DNA of 64,000 nucleotides, taken from positions 1-64,000 of IMG/VR virus record IMGVR_UViG_3300036766_000837. One strand, written 5' to 3'. The translations under genes and the position numbers were made by a program. This stretch comes from a virus. The notes beneath the pieces were generated by a model. It saw nothing but the letters and a program-made list of their open reading frames with translations, had not been told where the DNA came from and made no database searches. Below are positions 29,051-37,096 of the stretch, piece after piece; the first letter of the stretch is position 1; each line of letters begins with the position of its first letter.

Positions 29051-29458
29051 TTAAATCAGATATACGGTCTCGCCAGAAAAAGGATCAGTAATCGGTATTC
29101 CTTGAATTATAACCGAATCAAGTTCTTGATCTACTTCATCAACTTTCTCTTCAAGAGAATTCATATCCATCTTTTCAGCCTCCCTCTCATAATACTGTGA
29201 CAATATCAATTCTTTGTCACGAATTACCTTACCATATTGTAGCCACCTCCCTCCCCAAACCCCTGTGGATTTGGTTTGGACACCATAATTGCCGCATATC
29301 GTCTTTACGCGACAACTTTTGCACAAACGGGCTACCTCTACGGCGATAGATTCAGACTCCAAATATTTATCGAAAAAATTTTCCATCGGCAGTCCTTCAC
29401 AGGCCGCCATTTCCATCCATACGGAGGTTACCATAAGTTCTTGCGCCTCCCGTGTCAA
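29051..29458 (-). CDS. WhiB-like Fe-S regulator
   Basis: 135 aa. C20, C46, C49 and C55 (C-x25-C-x2-C-x5-C) would hold a 4Fe-4S cluster, and GVWGG (66-70) is the WhiB signature turn before a basic or variable tail. WhiB proteins occur almost only in Actinobacteria and their phages, where they act with sigma factors as redox-sensing regulators or block host WhiB. The acidic extension after residue 90 is unusual. Confidence 0.85.
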   Translation of the reverse strand: MTREAQELMVTSVWMEMAACEGLPMENFFDKYLESESIAVEVARLCKSCRVKTICGNYGVQTKSTGVWGGRWLQYGKVIRDKELILSQYYEREAEKMDMNSLEEKVDEVDQELDSVIIQGIPITDPFSGETVYLI

Positions 29459-29465
29459 GCACCGT

Positions 29466-32285
29466 TTATAAAATTTTCATTCGCTTGAGAAACTCATCTA
29501 ATTCCGGTGGTATACCATCGGCCTTATTTTTACTTTCTGCCGATAATGAAGTTTGAGGCGGAGAAGGTTCCTTTTTTTCTTCACCAATCCCCAAAATCGT
29601 AATGTCGATTTCTTGTTCTATCGGAGTATGGTCTACACAATTCCAAACAGCGCCAGCCAAAGCATCTGCGCCGTCTTTATAACCAGCCTTTACATGATCG
29701 ATTTTCTTACCATTTATAAGTTGTAATTTAAGAAGTTCACCTTCCACAAGAAGTTCATCGAAATATGCCTCTAATCTACCATCATATATTGTTGAAGAAA
29801 GAGTGTCATAATCTATTTTAGAAACAGAATGCATTTCCGCATATATTCCACGAGATTTGAATATATTAATCGTATCGACACTTTGCCATCGGTCCAAACT
29901 TATCATTGCAATAGGAAATCTCTTTGATAGGTCGAAAGCGAAATTTCTAACCTCATCGAACTTGATTTCAGAACCAGTTTTTGCCTCCCAATATTTTATT
30001 ATATCCATCTTGATAACAGGGAGATATTGTGTTGCTGTAGTTGCCCCATCAAAAAATTCCACCTTCTTTTTCCCCACACAATGAGTCATACATAGAGCGG
30101 CCCTATCTCTAACAAGTCCTAAGTCTATATGTATGAATCTGGGAGGAATATCTTCGCCGCTCCCTACAAACCAATCATTGAATTGTCCGAATTCATCACA
30201 GGGTCTAGGAACTTCTTTCGGAAAACAAAGCCTTACTCTCTTAGGATCGCGGAAATATGCCTGTTCGGCCTTGGGTGGCATACAGAGAAATTTCCCTGCC
30301 GTTTCAACCGGGTTGTCTATATATGCAGCAAGATAGTCTTCAGGTTTTCTCTCTGGATTAGTATACCAAGAAGGACATTTAATTGCCCAAACCTTAGGAA
30401 CACGATAAGATATTATCTCATCTTCATCCCATCTCATCACTACATCTTCATCTTCAAATTGGCCAACAACATAAGATTTCTTAATGGTTTTCTTATCAGA
30501 AATTACAGATTCATATCTTTGTTGAATGAAGTCTCCTTCATATCTAGGAAATGATAATAGCGCAACCTTACCAATAGAAGGGAACCTAGATATAACAGAG
30601 TTACGAGCCATTCCATAAATTGCTGAGGCACTATACCTATGGCGTTCTCCCTGTATTTCTTCGTCGGTTTTGAAAGCTGAAATTTCATCGAGACAAATTG
30701 CGATAGGGTTATAACCCTCCCATGCTTCGGCTCCAGAGTGGGCGGAAAAGCATCTAACTGGCCTAGAGAGGAACATAATCTCTCGCGCACGCGGTTCAAA
30801 CCCCTGTTCCTGAAAATAAGGACTTTGAGAAAGCATCTGCTTGAGTGGCTCGAAGAAAATATTTTTGGCCTGTTCCTGATTCATGGCGATATTTATTAGG
30901 TCTATAAACTCACCACTTCCCTTACCATAATAATCGAGGGGGTCTTTAAGGCAATGAAGGAAATAAATAATTCTAGAGAAGGCAGCTTTGATAGAGTTGT
31001 GAGTTAAGATATTGCCATCAAGGGTGAAATTATGTTCTTCTGGGACATTAGCACAAGCGGTCTTTTCAACAACTTTAGTGTTGGTGACTGAAATAACCTT
31101 CCAATGAATTCGTTGAGATAACCTTCTATCACCACAAATTATTTTAGGCTTATCCCCTCCTCCTAAAAATCGTTCACGATGTTTGTCTATAAGGAAAAAT
31201 TCCTCAGAAAGAGTTTCCCCCATCAACCTACAGTTATATCCAATACTCCCAGAAGGATTAAAGGTATTAACATAAAATACGGACCGAGTATCACTAGTTG
31301 CCACTCCTAATAGTGAGCAAATGCTTCTTACAAAATCTATATTCTCCTTCTTCGATGAAGCTATAGTGCAATATCCTTCTTTAGAAACGGTTCCATCTGC
31401 GGCGAAATATCCTGCCAACCATCCATACAAAACACCGGGGTTCTCCTGAATATCAGGGAATTGTTTCCAGGAGTACGGTATCCCCCTAACTTCTGCCTTT
31501 TTTCCATAAGAACCATCTGGTTTAGTATATTTATAATGTTTTATATCAAAACCAGCCTTTTCAAACCAAGGAACCAAATCTTCATCTTTGTCGCCATAAA
31601 AGTACGTTTTACCCTTGGTTCCATCTCCAAAAGTAAACCCCTGCATTACCCCTATGGGACTTAATTTGATATTACGATGATTGATTCCTTGCCCAAGATT
31701 AGTACGAAGCCACATTCCCGGCTTTAAATCTCGGGTAAATATCAAGTCATATTTACATCTTGCCCTATCTAAAGTTTCAGTAGCATATTGCTGGTGAAAT
31801 TCTGTAGTTCTAAGAGTTCGTTTTTCTCCTTCCCCCCCCCGTTTAAGTTTGATTTCCCATATCTCATGCTCACCATGGTCTTCAATCCTAGAAGACACCC
31901 ATTTTCCAGAGGATGTCAATAATTTCTGTTCGGTTCCGATTAATTCTCCCATGGGGAGTATTCCATTCTTTGTTAACACATTTGTAAAAAGAGGGAAACT
32001 GAAGTCTTTTCCGCCCCCCTTACCTATTTGGCATATAAGTTCGTTCACCGTATCTTCCCACATCTTCTGGCCTTCCTCTCCATATAGATATAGAAGGGAA
32101 GGTTCCAAAAAGATTTGGCTCATCTTTTCAATCATATTTATTTGAATGGGGCTTGGAGTTACACTCATTCCTAAATAATATTCATCTTTACAGAAAGTCA
32201 TCAAATCGACAGGTTCTTCATCGAATTCAGTTTTATTTAGAATTTTTTTGAAATCATCTAAGTCTAGATTAAATTTAGGCATCAA
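29466..32285 (-). CDS. terL: Terminase large subunit with intein
   Basis: 939 aa, of which residues 96-430 are an intein. The spliced 604-aa protein has Walker A GKGGGKD(FS), Walker B ICLDE in NPIAICLDEISAF, and a nuclease part with IHIDLG, ISLDRW and a late GADALAGAVWNC acidic pattern. It is the packaging motor ATPase/nuclease. GTG/ATG choice MMPK is plausible. The intein interrupts the P-loop, so packaging needs splicing. Confidence 0.93.
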   Translation of the reverse strand: MMPKFNLDLDDFKKILNKTEFDEEPVDLMTFCKDEYYLGMSVTPSPIQINMIEKMSQIFLEPSLLYLYGEEGQKMWEDTVNELICQIGKGGGKDFSFPLFTNVLTKNGILPMGELIGTEQKLLTSSGKWVSSRIEDHGEHEIWEIKLKRGGEGEKRTLRTTEFHQQYATETLDRARCKYDLIFTRDLKPGMWLRTNLGQGINHRNIKLSPIGVMQGFTFGDGTKGKTYFYGDKDEDLVPWFEKAGFDIKHYKYTKPDGSYGKKAEVRGIPYSWKQFPDIQENPGVLYGWLAGYFAADGTVSKEGYCTIASSKKENIDFVRSICSLLGVATSDTRSVFYVNTFNPSGSIGYNCRLMGETLSEEFFLIDKHRERFLGGGDKPKIICGDRRLSQRIHWKVISVTNTKVVEKTACANVPEEHNFTLDGNILTHNSIKAAFSRIIYFLHCLKDPLDYYGKGSGEFIDLINIAMNQEQAKNIFFEPLKQMLSQSPYFQEQGFEPRAREIMFLSRPVRCFSAHSGAEAWEGYNPIAICLDEISAFKTDEEIQGERHRYSASAIYGMARNSVISRFPSIGKVALLSFPRYEGDFIQQRYESVISDKKTIKKSYVVGQFEDEDVVMRWDEDEIISYRVPKVWAIKCPSWYTNPERKPEDYLAAYIDNPVETAGKFLCMPPKAEQAYFRDPKRVRLCFPKEVPRPCDEFGQFNDWFVGSGEDIPPRFIHIDLGLVRDRAALCMTHCVGKKKVEFFDGATTATQYLPVIKMDIIKYWEAKTGSEIKFDEVRNFAFDLSKRFPIAMISLDRWQSVDTINIFKSRGIYAEMHSVSKIDYDTLSSTIYDGRLEAYFDELLVEGELLKLQLINGKKIDHVKAGYKDGADALAGAVWNCVDHTPIEQEIDITILGIGEEKKEPSPPQTSLSAESKNKADGIPPELDEFLKRMKIL
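30996..32000 (-). other. Intein in TerL Walker A
   Basis: 335 aa, from Ser96 (SFPLFTNVLTKNG) to HN at 429-430, followed by Ser+1. Block B TEFH, two LAGLIDADG-like motifs (MQGFTFGDGT and LAGYFAADGT) mark a homing endonuclease. A Ser at position 1 instead of Cys is uncommon. Confidence 0.9.
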
Positions 32286-32520
32286 ATTCCTTTATTTCTA
32301 TTATAACTTTTCTGGGGATAATTGAAATCCCTCTATATTCAGTTTCTAATACTTCTCCCGCTACAACTATGAATTTCGATGTATATAAAAGTAAAATTCC
32401 ATAATTATATACTAGTTGTAGACTAAGAGAGGACAGCCTATCTTTACTTGCCGCAAATTCAAAATTTGCATCTAGCCATGAAATTTTAACTAATTTATTT
32501 AAAAACTGTTTTATTTCCAA
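32275..32520 (-). CDS. Small beta-rich protein
   Basis: 81 aa between the putative small and large terminase genes. Strands such as YNYGILLLYTSKFIVVAGEVLETEYRGISIIPR suggest a compact beta fold. Overlaps terL by 11 nt. Unknown. Confidence 0.7.
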   Translation of the reverse strand: MEIKQFLNKLVKISWLDANFEFAASKDRLSSLSLQLVYNYGILLLYTSKFIVVAGEVLETEYRGISIIPRKVIIEIKEFDA

Positions 32521-32522
32521 AT

Positions 32523-33077
32523 TTAAACCTCCGATGATTCTGATAAGGCCGTTGTCTCCTTCTCCTCATCAGTCCCCGTGAAGATTTCTTGAAGTTCATT
32601 CCAGAGACGCGGCCTACAAATATCACAATCAGAGATAACGGTTCTAATCGCGTCCGAAAGAACACGATTAACTCTTTCGGCCCTTCTAGCCCTTTCACTT
32701 CCACGGGTATCAGATTTAGGGCCAAGAAGTTGTACCAAACGAGCCTTTTGAGAAGTTAATTCGTGTATAAGTTTAAGTGATTGAAGGCGGGTAGCGGCAA
32801 CGTTCATCGCCTTAGCGTCTTCATATACTTCCCACGCTTCTTTCAAAATATAGTCGTAATTCTCAAGGAACGCTACGGTGTTTTCTAGAACATGTTCAAG
32901 AAGGTCTGGATTGGCCTCAGCCTTATCTCGTATATATATTTCCCATTCCTTAAGGTAATTTTTAACGGTGCCTATAGAAACGGAAAGTTGTTTTGCAATT
33001 TCCGTTTCCTTGTGGCCTTGCATATATAATTCCGCCACTTTTTGAATCGTATCAACTTTCTCTATATTGCTATTCAT
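32523..33077 (-). CDS. terS: Putative terminase small subunit (HTH)
   Basis: 184 aa. N-terminal HTH (AELYMQGHKETEIAKQLSVSIGTVKNYLKEW) followed by long helices, as in DNA-recognising small terminases; position just upstream of terL supports this. C-terminus is acidic and Thr/Ser-rich. Not proven. Confidence 0.65.
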   Translation of the reverse strand: MNSNIEKVDTIQKVAELYMQGHKETEIAKQLSVSIGTVKNYLKEWEIYIRDKAEANPDLLEHVLENTVAFLENYDYILKEAWEVYEDAKAMNVAATRLQSLKLIHELTSQKARLVQLLGPKSDTRGSERARRAERVNRVLSDAIRTVISDCDICRPRLWNELQEIFTGTDEEKETTALSESSEV

Positions 33078-33280
33078 TTTGCGCTTTTCTCCATCATATC
33101 TTCAATCGGCACTATTTCATTCTTAGAGCCACGCATCCCTATAAGTTTCATTTTCTTGCCGCCACAATCACGAAACGCATTACACCAACCTTCCACATGC
33201 GGGCTAAAAACGTCTGTGGTTGCTTTACATATCTGGCATTCCAATACATACCAGATTTCTTTGGGTCGCCCCTTACCCAT
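33074..33280 (-). CDS. Zinc-site small protein
   Basis: 68 aa. CQICKATTDVFSPHVEGWCNAFRDCGG gives a C-x2-C...C-x6-C site. Coupled to terS by overlap. Confidence 0.68.
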   Translation of the reverse strand: MGKGRPKEIWYVLECQICKATTDVFSPHVEGWCNAFRDCGGKKMKLIGMRGSKNEIVPIEDMMEKSAK

Positions 33281-33413
33281 ATATATTTACACTCCCATTT
33301 AATGTAATAAATTTAACACCTAGGATATTCAACATCAGATATTGGAGTTTTTCATTTTCTGCCCAAATATCTTCCAAAAGACAATTATTGCAGATTCTAA
33401 CGTAGCGCATCAT
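33273..33413 (-). CDS. 46-aa hypothetical protein
   Basis: MMRYVRICNNCLLEDIWAENEKLQYLM; CAGGAGGGGCC before ATG 33413. One CxxC. Confidence 0.62.
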   Translation of the reverse strand: MMRYVRICNNCLLEDIWAENEKLQYLMLNILGVKFITLNGSVNIYG

Positions 33414-33606
33414 GGCCCCTCCTGATAACTTTTCTACTCCCAAGCCTTCGTCCCTTCCCACGCAATTTCAAAAGCCCATGACGATTAAGATGATTCCATA
33501 TGGTCATCTCTGAAACTTCATTCTCTTCAGCGATTTCCTTGACTGATTTCCTATTTTTTACATATTCATCATATAAATAGTCATAATCTGCGTATTCTTT
33601 CCACAT
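33397..33606 (-). CDS. Small HTH protein
   Basis: 69 aa. YVKNRKSVKEIAEENEVSEMTIWNHLNRHGLLKLRGKGRRLGSRKVIRR: a simple HTH with a basic tail, GAGGGGAAGAAT upstream. Likely DNA binding, perhaps regulating the adjacent genes. Confidence 0.75.
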   Translation of the reverse strand: MWKEYADYDYLYDEYVKNRKSVKEIAEENEVSEMTIWNHLNRHGLLKLRGKGRRLGSRKVIRRGHDALR

Positions 33607-33739
33607 ATTCTTCCCCTCGCAAATATTGTATCAGATTCCTTGCACGACATCCAACACACCATTCATATCTAATCGTATGGGCACAATAAGAAGCAATCTT
33701 GGTCAATTCCTCAATTATTTTGTCATATTTTCCCATATT
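33581..33739 (-). CDS. 52-aa Cys-containing protein
   Basis: MGKYDKIIEELTKIASYCAHTIRYEW, then CVGCRARN. TGGAGTAAAT before ATG 33739; overlaps the resolvase by 17 nt. Confidence 0.6.
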   Translation of the reverse strand, partial: NMGKYDKIIEELTKIASYCAHTIRYEWCVGCRARNLIQYLRGEEYVERIRRL

Positions 33740-34289
33740 TACTCCAGAAATACAGGGCGATTCCGCAAGAGTCTGCAATATCATCATCGTCCCAAACAAA
33801 ATTGGGATATTGATCTCTAAGGATATTTTGGGTTTGAGTTTTCTTAAGGTTATGGATTTCTTTCCTCCCCACAGTCTGCCCTAGACGACTGATTATTTCA
33901 TTTTTCTTGGTCTTTGTCAAAGGCTTAACTCCAAGAAAAGATTTCCACTCCGCAGGAGAAATATCTTCAAGAACAATTTCTTTGTGTAATGTTTCAGCAA
34001 TAATCACCCCTACAATATATGAAAGTTTTCTACTTGTGGCTGGATTTTGCACGAAAATCGCTTGTTCTATTCCCACAAAATCTGGTTGATATATATCCAA
34101 TAAATGAGGATACCTTTTTCTAACATCAAAAAGTCTCTCATAAATATTCCCACTTCCCAGACTCAATGCAACAGTTGCCATAATAATTCCATCAACGATA
34201 AGGGTGCAAGCAATTTTTTTAGAGGAGGGGTCAATCCCCAAAATCCTTCTAAACTTATGTGGTGAAGAATCTTCTAATATCTTTTTCAT
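33723..34289 (-). CDS. ruvC: RuvC-like Holliday-junction resolvase
   Basis: 188 aa. GIDPSSKK (Asp20), VGIEQ (Glu75) and DDDDIADSCGIA (Asp167-173) form the acidic quartet of RuvC nucleases. Probably resolves branched DNA before packaging, which fits its place beside terminase. Confidence 0.88.
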   Translation of the reverse strand: MKKILEDSSPHKFRRILGIDPSSKKIACTLIVDGIIMATVALSLGSGNIYERLFDVRKRYPHLLDIYQPDFVGIEQAIFVQNPATSRKLSYIVGVIIAETLHKEIVLEDISPAEWKSFLGVKPLTKTKKNEIISRLGQTVGRKEIHNLKKTQTQNILRDQYPNFVWDDDDIADSCGIALYFWSKYGKI

Positions 34290-34585
34290 TGATTATTTTG
34301 GCGAAGAAGTTTATTTTCCTTCTTTAACTCACATGAGCCACAAATCTTGCTTTTATTATAAACACTTAGAATCGTTGCGCAACCTTTTTCTTGACAAATT
34401 CTTCCCTGTTTTATGGGGACCTTATTTTCATAATATTTGTCTAATAATTTCTTATTAGTTGCAAGGCGACAACATTTTTTACCACAAAATTTTTGATTGT
34501 GAGAATTCTTGGTAAATTTTTTCTTACATTCGACCCTGGCACACACCTCTTTTTGTGTCCGCCGTCTTCGCCCTCCTTTCAACAA
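34286..34585 (-). CDS. Zinc-finger basic protein
   Basis: 99 aa. CARVECKKKFTKNSHNQKFCGKKCC and RICQEKGCATILSVYNKSKICGSC give two zinc sites; the second shares its motif with 26809-27021. Lys/Arg-rich. Likely nucleic-acid binding. Confidence 0.72.
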   Translation of the reverse strand: MLKGGRRRRTQKEVCARVECKKKFTKNSHNQKFCGKKCCRLATNKKLLDKYYENKVPIKQGRICQEKGCATILSVYNKSKICGSCELKKENKLLRQNNQ

Positions 34586-34609
34586 TTTTTAAATCATTAA
34601 CCTCCTATT

Positions 34610-35359
34610 TTAATTGTCAACCATCGCCCAACACCAAGATTCCAGGTCACACTCAGAACATTGGGTTGATTCACGGATATATGGCCGTTTGGGACAATTC
34701 TTATTTTCAAATATCTTATATATATTATTAAATCTTCGCAACTCTTTCTTGATTAATTCATCATCTCTGGATACAGAGTAAATTAATACTTCTTGATTTC
34801 CCTTATTTTCATAAATTACAAATCCATCCTCTAAATCTAATGCATACAGATATAATTGAATCTGTTTATAGGTCTTTTCATCTGGCTTTTTATAAACCTT
34901 TCTAAATTCAAATCTTTCAGGATTGATACTTTTAAGTTCGTATAATTTCTTGCCGCCCCATTCTAACAGCCCATCAGCACTTCCTTTTATGGGCGCCGGA
35001 GTTTCTATATAAACCGGAATCTCAGAATCTAATAATATCCCCATCGTGGTGAAATAGTCTCGATATCTAGAATGAATATCATGTCCATTATCAAAGATTC
35101 GTAGTGTTCTGGCGGAAAATTTCGGCTGAGATTCAGCGCCCTCAAACATGAGATAATACCATCTCTTACATGTTTGATGAGTGGAAGGATGGAACTCAGA
35201 GATTTGTTTATGAATCTTTTTGTTTCTCTTAAGTAATTGGGTATCTAGCCCTTTCCGTAAAGATTCTGCCGATGCCTCATTTTTAGGTTTAATCTTATCA
35301 CTCTTCTTTGGCTGAACATTCCTCCCCTGAACCCGCTTAAGAAGCCTCTCTAATGTCAT
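34610..35359 (-). CDS. PD-(D/E)XK (Cas4-like) nuclease
   Basis: 249 aa. GSADGLLEW...KLYELKSI gives D-(x)n-ExK, followed by Y-Q-LYLYAL; a C-terminal CSECDLESWC could hold a cluster as in Cas4/AddB nucleases. Basic N-terminus (KRVQGRNVQPKKSDKIKPK). Likely acts with RecA in recombination. Confidence 0.82.
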   Translation of the reverse strand: MTLERLLKRVQGRNVQPKKSDKIKPKNEASAESLRKGLDTQLLKRNKKIHKQISEFHPSTHQTCKRWYYLMFEGAESQPKFSARTLRIFDNGHDIHSRYRDYFTTMGILLDSEIPVYIETPAPIKGSADGLLEWGGKKLYELKSINPERFEFRKVYKKPDEKTYKQIQLYLYALDLEDGFVIYENKGNQEVLIYSVSRDDELIKKELRRFNNIYKIFENKNCPKRPYIRESTQCSECDLESWCWAMVDN

Positions 35360-35643
35360 GATATATTGGCCTTTATTTTATATTTGAGCGCGGAAATAAT
35401 ATATTCAATACTTTTAACTAGAGATTCCAAGTATGCCCCAGTATTTTTATCTCCAAATAACTTCTCCTCCACACCTTTCTGGCGAAGATATCCAGCTAAA
35501 GCCGATGCCTCACTGAGAGCCTCAAGAGTATTAATGCCGAATACATCTGGATTCAGCATTTGGTCCTCAATCATTTTCAATGCCTTATCTATTGCCATTA
35601 GGACATTTTCATCATCTATCAGCTTCTTAATATCGTCAATCAT
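35356..35643 (-). CDS. Helical protein
   Basis: 95 aa, all helical (MIDDIKKLIDDENVLMAIDKALKMI...). Coupled to the nuclease by 4 nt. Unknown. Confidence 0.7.
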   Translation of the reverse strand: MIDDIKKLIDDENVLMAIDKALKMIEDQMLNPDVFGINTLEALSEASALAGYLRQKGVEEKLFGDKNTGAYLESLVKSIEYIISALKYKIKANIS

Positions 35644-35954
35644 ATATTTCCTTCTTTCATAAACTCATCAAAGTATTCAAGTTCCTCTAAGATATACCAA
35701 TCGATACAGGCCACCATAGTTCCATCAGAAAAAACCCGAAGAATCATGGGTTGATATTGGATACCATGCTGCATGGCATCGGCACGAATCTTTGCCCAAG
35801 ATTTCTCAGACAAATCGAATGATTTTCCCTCCTTAACATCTCCTATATATTTATTCTTCTGGCCATGATACTTATAGTCTCCCTTCATCATGCCTCTGCC
35901 AGAATTTTTAACAGGCATCGCGCCAATTTTATCTATAATCTTTTTCTCACTCAT
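35640..35954 (-). CDS. Putative small nuclease/resolvase-like protein
   Basis: 104 aa. GDYKYHGQKNKYIGDVKEGKSFDLSEKSWAKIRADAMQHG followed by MVACIDW resembles PD-(D/E)XK-like phage proteins with a D-VKxG core. Catalysis is an inference from motif shape. Confidence 0.65.
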   Translation of the reverse strand: MSEKKIIDKIGAMPVKNSGRGMMKGDYKYHGQKNKYIGDVKEGKSFDLSEKSWAKIRADAMQHGIQYQPMILRVFSDGTMVACIDWYILEELEYFDEFMKEGNI

Positions 35955-35961
35955 GATTTCC

Positions 35962-36165
35962 CTAGATATCTATTCTCCATTTTATAGTATTTATACGATT
36001 ACATTCCGGGCAGGCGAATTGCGCCTTTTCTTCTTCCGTAGGGCCACCTTCCATCTGTGCAAATACTCCACAAAACTGACATTCTAAATTTAATTTTATC
36101 AATTTTTGCACAACAATCTGAGGCTCATCAGAATCGTCATTTTCAATCTTTTTCAAAAATTTCAT
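35962..36165 (-). CDS. Zinc-ribbon protein
   Basis: 67 aa from ATG 36165 (MKFLKKIENDD). CQFCGVF...CPECNRI is a clear four-Cys ribbon. Overlaps recA by 23 nt; perhaps a co-factor in recombination. Confidence 0.72.
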   Translation of the reverse strand: MKFLKKIENDDSDEPQIVVQKLIKLNLECQFCGVFAQMEGGPTEEEKAQFACPECNRINTIKWRIDI

Positions 36166-37096
36166 TTTTAAGTTCTCCATATATATCAACGTTCTCAAGA
36201 GTTTCCACCATATTTTGTGGTCCCTGAACTTTAATATCTTTATATGTAAGCCAGCTTCCGGTTTGAACGATGATGCCTTTGCGTATAGCCAATTCGACTA
36301 ATTCATATCTTGAATCAATTATACCATCATTGTAGTAGAATCTGTACTGTCCCTCAAGAAGGGGAGTAGAAATTTTTGATTTCTCTACCTTCCACCGAAT
36401 TCCTTGCCCAATAATAGTCTCAATTCCGTTAATCTTCTCCTTAATTTGGTCATTTCGGGCAGAAGAAAGTTTTACTATAAGTGAGGCATGATGTTCCAAA
36501 GCATGTCCTCCAGTGAAACTAGGAACCCATAGTATTCCTATATTATGTTCGGTTATCTGACTTATTACGATGATAAGAGCATTAGGGTTTAAATATGCCA
36601 ATATATTTATCAATTTTTTCGCAGCTTTGGCATTTAACCCCATAGCTCCACTACCATCTTCAAGATATTGGCTTGAATAGATAATGCTTATAGAATCTAA
36701 AACACAAACATCAATTTCCTTAAAGAAATCTTCTTCTCTGGCCTTCTCTATAATTGTATCTACATCCATTTCCTTCATATACAAAAGATTATCAACATCT
36801 ACCCCTAAAATTTTAGCCCAAGAAGCATCAAAAGTATTTTCTGCATCAATGAATAAGCATTGTTTACCCATTGCTTGAGCATTCTTAATGGAATATAGAC
36901 TTAATGTTGTTTTAGTAGAAGCTTTTGCGCCCCAAAGGGTGATTATCCTCCCTGATGGCCATCCTCCTCCGATAGCAGAATCCAATCCGAGACTTCCAGT
37001 AGGAATTCTTTCCTTAATTAGAATATCTTTAGCTGCACTAATAATTTCTCTCTTATTATTTATCTTTTTTAATTTAGATAATAATGTATCTTCCAT
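36143..37096 (-). CDS. recA: RecA-like recombinase
   Basis: 317 aa, slightly short for RecA. P-loop is G56-AKASTKTT (RecA normally GPESSGKTT), so the second Gly is Thr. Walker B is VCVLDSIS, and VISQITEHNIG / GGHALEHHASLIVKL match the L1/L2 region. Strand exchange on ssDNA is expected; the altered P-loop may change ATP turnover. Confidence 0.9.
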   Translation of the reverse strand: MEDTLLSKLKKINNKREIISAAKDILIKERIPTGSLGLDSAIGGGWPSGRIITLWGAKASTKTTLSLYSIKNAQAMGKQCLFIDAENTFDASWAKILGVDVDNLLYMKEMDVDTIIEKAREEDFFKEIDVCVLDSISIIYSSQYLEDGSGAMGLNAKAAKKLINILAYLNPNALIIVISQITEHNIGILWVPSFTGGHALEHHASLIVKLSSARNDQIKEKINGIETIIGQGIRWKVEKSKISTPLLEGQYRFYYNDGIIDSRYELVELAIRKGIIVQTGSWLTYKDIKVQGPQNMVETLENVDIYGELKNEIFEKD

